Origin: Chamaecyparis obtusa
Lineage: Eukaryota; Streptophyta; Pinopsida; Cupressales; Cupressaceae
Assembly: GCA_027943335.1 (NCBI GenBank)
Contig: BSBK01007726.1
Coordinates: forward strand, 248,001-312,000
Direction of reading: 5' to 3'
DNA: 64,000 nt
The notes under the pieces: model-generated
The model's input: the letters and a program-made list of their open reading frames with translations, nothing else
Told to the model about the DNA's origin: nothing
Database searches by the model: none
Position numbers and translations under genes: made by a program
Part shown: piece after piece, positions 47,542-59,392 of the stretch
Layout of the letters: each line of letters starts with the position of its first letter
How positions within the stretch are numbered: position 1 is the first letter of the stretch

Positions 47542-49235
47542 TGTAATGAACCCTTTTCAGTTGATTTCTTATTTTTTTCCAAAACTCCCCTTTGTGGGTC
47601 TAAATCATACTTAAGGGTTGTAATTTGTAATATTTCAAAGTAGAATGTTGTCGATTCCCAATTATTTTATATATATATATATATATATACTAAATATTAT
47701 TATAGATATTTATTATATATCTCTATATTTCTTATATATATTTATTATAGTCACCTCCATATTTTATTTATGTATATATCTTTATGAATATGTACTAAGA
47801 TGTTATGCATTATGTATATGTATGAGTTCATACATATAATTCTGATTATTTATTACTATTATATAATCTCTTATTCTTAATAGAATTTAAATATAGTATT
47901 TTGTAATTAATATTAAGTTATTGCTCGCTTGCCAGCAATTCCTATGATTCATTTTCTTTATATCCAATACTTCTCCCTGTTGAACACATACTTCCATTGA
48001 ATGCTAGAATTTGATCAATACCCAACATATATAACAATCTCCTCCAAATTTGATGCTTCAAACCATATGAATATGTTGTTTATACATACAATGAGTGGCT
48101 GCAATATATAATATAAATAATAAATATTAATATTCTATATTCTTATGTCTCTTGTGAGTCCATGTGATACTTACCTATGTTACCAACACCCAATTCCCTC
48201 CTATCGTACGTAAGTTTCCAAAGAAAGATGTAGAATAGGAATTATCAATACATGAACTGGGCACTTGATTGAACATTCAATTATTATAGATTATTCAAAA
48301 AATATGAGTCGACTCTTTGACTATAGACATAGGAAATATAGCTAATAACTCATATTTATTTATTTAATTGTCCCATATGATACAGTTGCAAATATGCTGA
48401 AAGGAGAGCCCTCCGTACAAATTTATATGTGGTCTGTCGTAGTATATACTCTACTATTCAAGATAACCAGTGTCTCCTAAAGGATGAAATCACCCCTTTC
48501 CATGTGATCAGAATAAGTCTATCATATATTATTCCATTCATAACCTTTCTATTCCTGTTTAGATTCCAACATATCAAATTAGAGATGATAATGTTGTAAG
48601 CATCTATTTGTTCCTTTAACTGTCACTTGTGTCTTATACTTTAACCCTTCCTCATATCCTCTTCTTCTTGTTGATCAATCTTCACTTCTTTCCTTTTTCG
48701 CTACTTATCTCTCCCCTCTTCAGTTTGAAAGGAGTAAGTTTATATATCTCTCCATTCACTGTGTTCGCACCTCTTCATTTATGAAGAGACATGCCGCATG
48801 TATCAATCATAAGTATAATTCAAATATTATGATATTATTAACATTATTAATATCATAATATGATTAGTATTATTATTATTAATTAGGAGATATTAAATAT
48901 ATGTCTGTATAATAATTACTGATATTTTGATATTGTTAAATTAATATTATGGTATTATTAATTAGATACAATAATTGAATGATTAATTATGGATTGGTAT
49001 TGTATTGATATTAATAATTTGAATGTAGATTAACATCAATGTTTAATATTATATTGATTAATTAATTATAATATTAATTGTACATTATATTGATTAGAAT
49101 ATTGATTATTAATTTGAGTAATATTATTAATTATGAATTGATAAATAATATTATTAATGTTGATTATTTAAGTAAATATTTTGAAATATTTGAGTCTATT
49201 TATATGCATATATGTATCAATTATGGTTCATGATA
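47542..49235 (-). repeat. Element G right LTR
   Basis: 1,694 bp; a TA run lies at about 47668-47689, shorter than in the left copy. It ends ATGATA where the left copy ends ATGACA. Confidence 0.9.
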
Positions 49236-50839
49236 GTCCTTGACACTTAGCCTTTATCCATCATGCCTTGTACTTGTTTCCTTGGTTTGGAATTGGTCTT
49301 TGTCTTTTTATAGGGGGCATAACTATGTTAGCTTTGGTCTCTTCGATGCGTTAGTCTTTAGGACACCTCAAAAATGGTGTTTTTCAACACCACCCCAACT
49401 ATGTTTTTCAACACAACCCCTGACATCAAGTGTTTTTCAACACTTATCAGTTTAGTCTTACCCTATTTTGTCATGTGATCTTACCTACTTGCAAGAATTT
49501 GATCCTTATCGTTAGAACTCAGTATTAGTTAACACACTTAAATTTTTAAACACAACACTTAATGATTGAGCTATGTCATGATCTTTTCTTTTTGCGCTGA
49601 CTATTATTGATTTTTGTTGAGTGTTCTTGTCTAATAAGTCTCTCTGGTATGCATAACTAGAGGACTTGGGGCATGGGGCATATTTTTATTTTCTTTCTTC
49701 TTTTGGGTGTGGTCTTGAAACTTTAGAGTGTCTCTTATTGTCCCCTTGAGGCATCATCCTTCACTATTTTTGCACAAGTGTTCTTATGATCATTAAGGCA
49801 TCTATGCCTTGATGCGAGTGTGGTTTTTCTATATTAAATTGGGTAAGCTAACATCAAAGTCATCTTGACTGTTATGTCTTCGATGCTTATGTTAGAATCT
49901 TTCCACATTATAATATGATATAAATCACATTCATATCTTCATAGTTGCACTTATGACTGGTGATGATTGTGTGATTTTTTGATGTCCATTAATAATGGCC
50001 CAATGATGAAAACAAGTTCCTTAACATTCTCTAATGAATGATGAACACAAGATCCTATGTTACAGTTACTCTATTGCAAGTACTCCTTTTCATTTTCATG
50101 TAGCTTGCATTGTTAGACTTCATGTTAATTTTCATTTTTAGGCTACATTATGAGTTTGAGAGGGTTTTCCTTCATCTTTCTTTTGGACTTTTAATCAACT
50201 GTGATCATGTTTTGATCTTTATTTCCTTATCTTCTTTTGTGATCTCAATCAAAATTTTATATCTTAAATAGTTGATTGATTTTGGGGCATTCTCTTTCTT
50301 AAGGAAAAATCTCTTTCTTCTCTCCATTTCTTTCCACCTCTTCCAAACTTCTATCTTTCATTCTCTTTCACCCCACTTCTTTTCTTCTAATTCAATCTTG
50401 GGGCATGATCTTTCATGCTTGATGATCTACCTTGGTTCTATGATCATTATATCTTTCATCTTACATCAAGAGTCTTATCTTTTGTTTTGATTTGATCAAA
50501 TTTATCAATTTATTATTTCTCCTCTATCTCATTTCAATTTTAATCATGAGGGGGAAGTACTTATCAAACTTCAATCCTTGATTCGGCTTTATCAATCCTA
50601 TCGATTTCTCTTCTTAGGGAAACCTTTCTTGTGATTCTTATCTTGGAAACATCAATTACCTATTTACAAGGGTGTTGACCTTATCTTTTTCAATCATCTT
50701 ATCTTTGTCCCAATGTGTTCTTGTCTGTCGATCACATGTCTAGGTTGTTTTGTGATCCCAAATCAATCTCACACTTCAACTGCATTCTTTGACTACACGT
50801 GTTCCCATAAATATCACACATTAGTCAAAGAGGGGCAAA
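49236..50839. other. Element E 3' non-coding region, after G
   Basis: No supported ORF; pyrimidine-rich with repeated GGGGCAT phrases (about 49670, 50284, 50400). Ends in the polypurine tract AAAGAGGGGCAAAT (about 50827-50840) before the 3' LTR. Confidence 0.65.
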
Positions 50840-51894
50840 TATATGCACCCTAAAATGATCGCCTAGACTATGGGCCCCCATTCTTAAATTTATCAAATGA
50901 CAAAATCAATTTATCAATTTCCTGAATCAATGCCTTGCAATATTTTCAATTCAAATCAATTTTCTTAATCAAATTGTAATTAATTCAATTATTTTAATAT
51001 TTCCTAAGGTTTGATCATTTTATCCTATGTCTTATTTAATTAAAAGAAAATTTCCCTTGGAATTAAATAAAATAATCATATTTAATTAAAAGAATAAAAC
51101 TTTTCTTTTAATTAAATTTAAAAAAATCTTTTAAATAAATAATCAAATCCACCTTATCCTGTGTGCACATGAAAAAAGAATTTCTAAATTTAAAATAAAA
51201 ATAAAAAGGCTTTTTGTCTACACATTAAATGCACACTTTTCAAGATGAGTGGAATCTCCTTTTGCCTCTTAACCATGTCCATTTATTTTGCCTCTTGAGA
51301 ATCTTGTGCACTAAAGTCAAAATGAGAATTTTTCTCCACCCTTGGATTTTGCCTCTTAATCTCTACCATTCATTACTATTTAAAAGGATCCCTCTCCTTC
51401 TCATTTTAGAGATCCAGATTTTATGTTATTTTTATGCTGCAGGTTTGGGGAAGCGATTTTGAAGGAGAGTTTGAGCAATTGAGCTTGAACATTGCAACTT
51501 CTTTCTTCTTGTCTTCTTCTCTCATGCCTCTATGGCAATCCATTTAGATTACTCTTACACTTTCATATTAGATTAGATTCATATTTCATTTCATAGAATA
51601 ATCTTGCACACATATTTTCTTTCATAGATTAGTTTGCTTTCATGCATTTTTATCATATAGAATAGCTTCCATTTTTATTTGCATGCATATTTGATGATCA
51701 TGGAGACTAGCATTCTTTCTTTTCCTCTTTGAATCTCTTATTTTATGGTGTACTTGCATAGGTAAAAACTAGGTCTAAACTAAGGGCCTCCATTATAAAC
51801 CCTTTCACTCCATAAATAAAGAGCTATGAGTCACCATTTGAGACCTCATTCTTGAGCAATTTTGGATATAATGACTCATAGAAGTGTGTCAACA
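50840..51894 (+). repeat. Element E 3' LTR
   Basis: Pairs with 26208-27279. The start reads TATATGCACCC, TA in place of the TG of the other LTR. It ends GTGTCAACA, after which D's reading frame resumes. Confidence 0.87.
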
Positions 51895-52562
51895 TTAATT
51901 TAGTGCACAAAACCATTGTTGAGAATGTTCTTTATGTTGAAGGTTTGAAATAAAATCTTTTAAGTGTAAGTTAGATATGTGATCAAGGGTATGACCTTAG
52001 CTTTAACTAAAATTATTGCACTATTAAAAAGGGAATTGATGTCATAGCTAAAGCAACTAGAGAAGAAAATAATCTCTATATTCTTGATGATTCTAATGAT
52101 GAGACCTATTGTTTGAGAAAGGTGGAGGATGCTTGGCTTTGGCACAAGAATTTTGGGCATTTAAATTTTGATAATCTTATCAAAATCAATAAAAAGGAAG
52201 TTGTAAGAGATATGCCTATGATCGAGAAACTAGCTGATGTTGTTTGCAAAAATTGTCAAGAGGGAAAATAAACCAGAGCTTCCTTCAAACCAAAAGATCA
52301 TTTTAGCAGTAGGCCACTTGAGCTTGTTCATACGGATCTTTGTGGACCAACTAGGATAGCAAGTCTTCAAGGTGAAAAATACTTTATGCTCCTTATTGAT
52401 GATTTTTCTCGTATGACTTGGGTTACTTTTCTAAAAGAAAAATTAGAGGCTTTAGATAAGTTTAAGATTTTTAAAAACTTGGTTGAGAATGAAATGGATG
52501 TGAAAATCAAATGCTTGGGTTCTAATAATGGGGGAGAATTTACCTCAAATGATTTTGTTAAG
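51895..52562 (+). pseudogene. Element D protease end, GAG-pre-integrase and integrase start
   Basis: Continues D's frame from 26207: LVHKTIVENVLYVEGL, NLLSVSQICDQGYD, then the HHCC zinc region WHKNFGHLNFDNL...CKNCQEGK (about 52139-52270), the integrase core start LVHTDLCGPTR (about 52324-52355), and SNNGGEFTSNDF (about 52517-52555), in which the second catalytic Asp is Asn. Stops at about 51951, 52010 and 52269 fit C to T or related changes. It is cut by H at 52562. Confidence 0.85.
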
Positions 52563-54247
52563 TGTAACGCCCTGCTAGGGAACCCAAAAGAAACTAACCT
52601 AGAACATGATACTAAGTTTGGTGAATAATTCTTTTTTCTAAAGTTTACAATTAAGATATATAATCACATGAATGCATTAACCATTAACTCACATAACACA
52701 CATCACATACATAGGTTACAAAGCTAATGGGTCCCATGATGTAGTATTACTTTCTAACTTAACTCATTAATTAATATAACAAAAGATTTCATAAATTAAA
52801 TACAACAATTACATCATAATGATTACATCTCATGACTAACCATGAATTCTTATAAACATACATCCACTACACATGTCGTAGGATATGTAGTAATCACTCT
52901 AACAACTAAGTTACAATATCTAGATTAGGTATCACATGCGATACTCTAATACATGATTTACAATAAAGAATACATATAGAAAGACCAACAATGATGAAGT
53001 AACTTAAGGAATCCAACTGCAAGACACCATCAAGCACTGGCACCAGGATGTCAAATCTTGAATAGTAAAGAATCACTACCACCCATCTGTGTAGAACCAC
53101 AAAGGTCTACCTCATCGTGTTGAGGAGATAACATCGGACCCCAAATGGATAATCAAGACAAATCAAAAAACACCACTAGGAAAGGAATCCTGATAGCTTA
53201 CTAACTCAAGGTCAACCAAAGTAGTGGAAGGTATGACTCACTAATCCAGAGGCAACTGACACATGTAGGATAACTAGACTATGTGTAGGAAGGTGTCATC
53301 ATGTACGTCTAACCCTTGAGTTTCATCCTGGTAATCTCTCTGGATCCCGACACTCAAGTGACCATACACATAATCAATGACTTCTCGTACTGACGAAGCC
53401 ACTAACTATGCCAGAACACACACCCCAATAGGTGGTAGGCATCATCTCATCCTCCATCCCAGTCTATACTAGCACTCGAGCATGGGTGAGGAAACTCATC
53501 TTATTAGGTTCATTTATTTCCCCTTAATTTAATTAGGTTATCACTTATTTAAAATAACTCACAATAAGTGATCCTGATAGCTACTTGTGGGCCCCGACAC
53601 TTATTGCAAGCCACCTCCTATCATGTATCTAAGTAAACTACCCTAGGCTCAAAGATCTCTTCTAGATCTAATCAGGTATACAACTACATAACCTCATATC
53701 CATATTCACACAAAAGAACTAGATATAGTCATAGGGATACCACAAACAGAATACAATATATCATGAGCCCAATGGTTAAACAAGAATGATAATCAGATAG
53801 AGTGCACACACACCAAATGAAATTAAAAAGCACGAATACTTGACACATACCCCAGCCTCTGTATTCTCCTAGGTCATCTAGAACCCAACATCCCATAATG
53901 TAAAAGAAGACATGAAGAATACACAATCATATCAATTTGAACTAAAATAAAACCATAATCCAATATGCTCCATAAGCATCATAAATGAATTCAAGAAAAG
54001 GGTCTACTAGAAAACTTTCACAATAATCATGTCCACTATTACCATAAGTAAATCAGATTACCTAAGAAGTGCCATAGAATTCATCTTAACGAAAATACCC
54101 AATTTCGATAGAAAATAATCAAAACATTGTTCTATGCTTGGCAATAATTAATTTTGTAAGGTTAAAATTAAAATACCCTACAATTGACATTTTAAGATCG
54201 ATTGAAAATAAAATCATGAAAACTATGAGATCTATTTACTAATGATC

Positions 54248-54249
54248 AT

Positions 54250-54332
<83 letters not shown>
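54248..54332. repeat. (TA)n microsatellite in H
   Basis: About 42 uninterrupted TA units within AT-rich DNA. Confidence 0.97.
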
Positions 54333-54335
<3 letters not shown>

Positions 54336-54634
54336 CCAACAAAATAGTGCTTGTGAAAATTAAGAGATTCATTTACAAAAATTAACGATGTCAAATGAAA
54401 ATCTATAACCAAAATTTAAGTAAAACATATTAATAAAATTTTACTAATAATAAAATAAATCTTATTATTATTTAAAAGAAACATATTAATTAAAAATTTA
54501 TTTATATTAAAATAAAATTTATTAATTAATAAACAAAACATATTAATATAAATCATTGATAATATAACATGACATATGCAAACAAAAAAACAAAAACAAA
54601 ATCTAAAACACTTTTCATAAAGCCCATTACCTTT

Positions 54635-54790
54635 TAATAAAGGCTCTACGCAGCGCTTGAGGGAACCACCGGTGGACAGTAGTCAAGGTACTGCCAACAG
54701 GGTACCCCCTATCGACGGTACCTTGAGTACCACCCAACAGGGCTGCATCCTCAGGATAGTGGAGGATGCGGTGGCCCCCACTTCCTATAC
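54635..54790. other. GC-richer island with short direct repeats inside H
   Basis: The stretch contains two GTAC-C-x-(C)CAACAGGG-type repeats (about 54688 and 54728) and GGTACC palindromes, in otherwise AT-rich surroundings. A 61-residue minus-strand ORF (54812-54627) spans it and has no recognisable motif. Confidence 0.5.
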
Positions 54791-56828
54791 AATTCACTTT
54801 TTCTGAAAACAAACAAATTTTTATTAAATCTTTTCTATTTTAATTTTGCTTCACTATTTTTTTTTGTATAAAAAAAAATTCATTTGAAAGATAGTATATT
54901 TTTTAAACCCATTCTAATAAAATGAAAATCTAACAATATATTTAATAAAATTTTGTTTTGACAGGTCTATTATTTACGAAAACGGAAATAGCAGACTCTG
55001 TCTCTTTATTTCTAGAATTGGAAATATGGAGAAACCAAAATTTTGATAGCATATTTTTTTGTACTTACTAATCAGACTTTTCCTCTCAACATCATTGAAT
55101 AAACACACAACCAATTAAAACAAAGGAAGCTAATTTTTGTCCTTTACTAGTAATTTTTTTTAATAGAGAATGAGATTTTTCCCAGAATAAGGAATTTTCA
55201 CCCAAATTTGGTTTTTGATAACAACCCACTTATTTATTTCATTCATACTATAGAACTAACTATAGAGAGATTAATTTTTTTATTTTCTAGGTGTTCTAGG
55301 ATGAATTTTCTCCCGAAATTTAGACAGCATAACCCTACTATGCCAAGTTTGTATAAAAATATGAAATGACAAACTAATGAGTTTTCTAACCCTCAATTTG
55401 AAAGCATAAATAGATAACATATCTAAATCTATAAGCCAAAACAAACATGGAATTTTGCTGAAAGTATACAGACAAAACATAGGAAAGTTTCTCAAAACCC
55501 TACCTCAATTCCAATGCTAGAAACTGAATAAGATTGCCTGTAGAATGTTGACTCTCCTAGATTTGACAATAGGAAAGCTCAACCTGCTGATTCTGAGTCA
55601 CAGTGCATGCAAATCCCAAATCCAAAAGCAAGCAACCTTCACCCAGAATTCAAGCACAATCTCCAAAAGCTCAAGAACACAAAGAAAGCACAAAAACTCC
55701 AAAAGCTCTCTCCCAAAATTGCTCCAACAAACTGATTGAATTCAAAATGAATGCTAATCCCCCTATTAGGGATTCAACTCCATAATTCATGCAAACCCTA
55801 GATGACTCACAATTAGAATTCCTAATCCAACTCTCCCTCTTTTGTTGAGAGAAATTACAAATAAATAATTAAAATAAAATAAATATAATTATGCACAACT
55901 CAACTTAGTCTCCTAAAGACAAGTTATGACCATTTTCAAGCAAATCACTTTCAAATTCAATTAAACACATGTTTAAAAATTGAAATCCATTATTAAATAA
56001 ATTTAAAATTTCATACCATTAAAACATGCAATATATATTAATTTAATAACCAATGGACAATTCAAATATATTTTCACACAATTAATTAATTAATATGAAA
56101 TATCCTAATATTTGATTTTTAATTAATTAATAACCATATAATAAAATAGAAAATAAATTTAATATTATTTTCCAATTACAATATTAAATTCCATAATAAT
56201 AGAAAATCATAGAAAAAAAAATCACATAATCAAACCAGCAATAAAATCAGGACCATCAAATAAACATACAAACTCAGAGATGGAATCCACGAACTTTGTC
56301 ACCTGACCAATTCGGGTAAGGTGGTCAACGAATACTTATCCAGTAATTAGGATAATTGGCTTAGGATAGGGTTTTGGGTCCAACTGCTACCTCCCCTTTT
56401 TACCATTGAGATGAGTATTTATGGGCACGCTCACTCCTGCCAATTTAGGAAAGACGATGCCCTATACCTGCAAACCTATTATTATAGAACAAAGCATGTA
56501 CATACAACATATAACAAATAATGATAGGATACAGTCGGTCATGTGGATCTCGACAAAGAGAGTAACTACACCTCCACTCTCTCCCATACAGACACATAAA
56601 AAACATATACATACATATGAGCACCATACACATGCTAGTATGGGGTAAGTACATCATAATCCAACTAAAAACATGAAACAACTCAACATAATATATCAAT
56701 ATCCAAACATGACATAATCAAAACACAATCCAGATCAACAATAATCACTGAATAATAGAATCCACACACAACAATGTGGCCTAAAAGAGTATGGCATCTA
56801 AAAATTTGAAAGTAAAAATATGGAGGTA

Positions 56829-59166
56829 CTACATGAAGTTTTGTGAGAAACATGGAATCAAGAAACAAGTTTCAGCCCCAAGAAAACCACAACAAAATGG
56901 TGTTATGGAAAGAAAAAACAAAATTATTCAAGAAATGGCATGTTGCTTGATGAATGAAAGAAAAGTGAAAGATGTTTTTTGGAGAGAGGTTGTCCACATA
57001 GTTGTCTGTATTTAGAATAGAACGTTGTTGAGACCCAAGTTCAACAAGACTCCATATGAACTTTGGAAAGGTAAACCATCTACTATTAAGTACTTTAAAA
57101 TTTTTGGGAGTCCATGCTACATTAGGAGAGATGAAGATCATTTGGGAAAGTTTGAATCTAGATCTAATGAGGGAATTTTTCTTGGCTATTCTTCTAAAAG
57201 TAAAGCATTTAAATGCTATAATAAAAGGCTACATAAATTAGTAGAAAATACTAATGTTAAGATTCATGAGGTTAGTAATGAACTTGGTGAGAATGATGAC
57301 AACCCTGAAGAAGAAATAACTCAAACCAACATTGTTGTACCTTCTTCTCCTCCTCATATTCAATTTGTAACAACTAAAAAAAGTGGTGAAAATGACAAAG
57401 GTAAAGTTCTATCTACTCATGAAGAAACTGTCTCTACCTCTAATGATGCTAAAAATTCACATGATAATTTTGGGTATGATTCTCAAGGTGATCTTGATGA
57501 CTCTAACTTCAAAACTCCTTCAAAGTTTGTTCAAAAGAATCACCCTATTGATCAAGTTATAGATGAAAGAAGAACATGGAATGCTAGGCAAAATGTTAAC
57601 TATTTTGAGGATGATGACTTCTCACTTATTTCTATGATTGAGCCTAAGTGTTTTGAAGAGGTAGCTATAGATTAGCATTGGGTGGCTGCTAGGAAAGAGG
57701 AGTTAGAACAAATTAAAAAGAGCAATACTTGGGAGTTTGTGCCAAGACCCATTAACAAAAATGTGATAGGTACAAAATGGGTATTCTGGAATAAGGTAAA
57801 TGAAGATGGTAAGATCATTAGAAACAAAGCTCATTTAGTTTGCAAGGTTTATTCTCAAATTGAAGGTGTGGATTTTAGTGAAACCTTTGCACCCGTTGTA
57901 AGATTAGAAGCAATCAAAAAATTTCTTGCATTTTCTTACTTGAAAGGTTTTAAAGTCTTTCAAATGGATGTTAAATCTCCCTTCGTAAATGGGGATTTGG
58001 TTTAAGAAATCTATGTTGAACAACTAGAAGACCTTATTTCTAACAATGTGGATTATGTGTGCAAGCTAAAAAAGGCTCTTTATGGACTCAAACAAGCTCC
58101 TAGAGCTTGGTATGATAGGATGGATAATTACTTGCAGCATCAAGGATTTAAAAAGGGATATGTAGACATCAATTTGTATGTCAAAGAGGAAGGTAACAAC
58201 ATTCTCATTGTTGTGGTTTATGTCGATGAACTAATTTTTTAAATTGATGATGTCAAGATGTCCAAGACATTTGTTGCTTGTATGAAAGATGAATTTGAAA
58301 TGTCTATGATGGGTGAACTAACTTACTTTCTTGGGCTGCAAATTAAACAATATTCTGAAGGTGTTTTCATTTCCCAAGCTTATTATGTAAGAGAGTTGCT
58401 TAAGTGATTCAAAATGGAAGATTGCAATCTGATTAACACTCGTATGGAAACCGAATGCAAACCAAGTAAGGATGTTGCATCTCCTTTTGTTGATCAAACA
58501 TTTTATAGATCTATGGTAGGGATTTTGTTGTTTGTTACAACCACTAGACTAGATATTATGCAGGTTGTTGGCTATGTTGCTAGATTTCAAGCCTCTTCAA
58601 AGAAAACACATGTTCAAGATGTTAAGAGAACTTTTAAGTATTTGAAAGGCACTATTGATCTTGGTCTTTGGTTTCTAAAGATTTGTGATTTCTCTCTTAT
58701 AGCCTATATAGATGCAGATTAGGGTGGCTCTATGGATGATAAGAAAAGTACCAGTGGGTGTGCCTTCTTTTGCGGTGGTTGTTTAGTCTCATGGCTTAGC
58801 AAGAAATAGTCTTGCACTTCATTATCCACTGCTGAAGCTGAATATATTGTAGAAATTTCATTTTGTACTCAGGTAATCTGGATGAAGAATAATTTATGTG
58901 ACTATAAGCTTAAGTTTACTGATCCTATTTGTATTTTTTGTGAAAACACAAGCACCATTGATATTTTGAGAAATCTAGTGATACATTCCCGCACCAAGCA
59001 CATTCCAATCAAATATAACTATCTAAAGGAGCAATTTTCTAATAATACTATAAAACTGAACTATGTTTGTTCAAAAGAACAAATTGCTGATGTTTTTACT
59101 AAATGGTTACCCCGAGAATGCATTGAATATCTTCAAAGAAAGCTTGGCATTCTGCTACCTCACTGA
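56829..59166 (+). pseudogene. Element D integrase end, reverse transcriptase and RNase H
   Basis: Integrase: SAPRKPQQNGVMERKNKII (about 56872-56930) with the third catalytic Glu, then YELWKGKPSTIKYFKIFGSP. RT: NTWEFVPRPINKNVIGTKWV (about 57725-57785), FSETFAPVVRLEAIK (about 57874-57920), QMDVKSPFVNG (about 57962), ALYGLKQAPRAWYDRM (about 58074-58120), and the active site reading YVDEL in place of YVDD-L/I (about 58218-58235). RNase H: YIDAD followed by a stop where W is usual (58720), SCTSLSTAEAEYI (about 58813-58850), RTKHIPIKYNYLKEQ, and ADVFTKWLPRE to a TGA at 59166. In-frame stops at about 57014, 57675, 58003, 58240, 58405, 58720 and 58808 mostly fit single C to T or G to A changes. Confidence 0.88.
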
Positions 59167-59374
59167 AAAGTATGTTGCAAGTAGTTAGGCTTCATTGTTA
59201 TATTTTTTGGTCTACATTTGTTCTTGAATTTCATGGTCATTGATGACAAAGGGGGAGTAGACCTTCAAGGGGAGTGGCTTCAGATTTGGAAATTATTTAG
59301 ATTGGTTTTAGTTTGGTTCCGCTATTTAGGGGGAGTTTTTTTATCTTTGCAAATTGTTGGATTTTCCATCAATG

Positions 59375-59392
59375 ACAAAAAGGGGGAGATTT
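59375..59392 (+). promoter_or_regulatory. Polypurine tract of D
   Basis: TGACAAAAAGGGGGAGAT directly before the 3' LTR. An extra copy GACAAAGGGGGAG lies near 59245. A and B have the same tract on the minus strand. Confidence 0.87.

Larger units (their letters stand above)
44508..49235 (-). mobile_element. Element G: long-LTR, non-coding retrotransposon nested in E
   Basis: LTRs are 44508-46216 (1,709 bp) and 47542-49235 (1,694 bp), with only a 1.3-kb internal region. Target duplication ATCCT (44503-44507) / GTCCT (49236-49240), one mismatch. The primer-site complement GCTCTGATACCA at 47528-47539 abuts the right LTR, and a purine-rich stretch (minus strand, GAAAATTTGGGAAGAGTGG, about 46219-46240) abuts the left LTR, so the strand is minus. 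There is no coding capacity. It fits the LARD/TRIM idea of elements moved entirely in trans. Confidence 0.88.
26208..51894 (+). mobile_element. Element E: Tat-like Ty3/gypsy retrotransposon nested in D
   Basis: LTRs are 26208-27279 and about 50840-51894 (roughly 8% different by eye). After subtracting F and G the element is about 14.7 kb, large as in the Tat/Ogre lineage. Order: gag, protease, reverse transcriptase, RNase H, a second RNase H-like domain, integrase without a chromodomain. The primer region ATTTTTGGAACCCACTGTGGGGC is laid out as in Tat elements. D's protein frame is exactly split by it. A clean target duplication is not seen: expected AAACT on the left, TTAAT on the right, so the boundary may be off by a few bases or mutated. 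Confidence 0.85.
52563..56828. mobile_element. Element H: unclassified AT-rich insertion in D's integrase
   Basis: D's integrase frame stops after NDFVK (52562) and resumes at YYMKFCEKHGIKKQ (56829), so about 4.27 kb were inserted. The left end TGTAACGCCCTGC looks like an LTR terminus. The right end is uncertain (CA candidates at 56796) and no target duplication was found. I see no second LTR, primer site, ORF with motifs, or terminal inverted repeat. It may be a long solo LTR or a deleted element. It contains a TA dinucleotide run (about 54248-54332) and a GC-richer island (about 54635-54790). Confidence 0.5.

Noticed and set aside
54627..54812. 61-residue minus ORF across the GC-rich island
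   Set aside because: Short, no motif, and composed of the local GTACC repeats.
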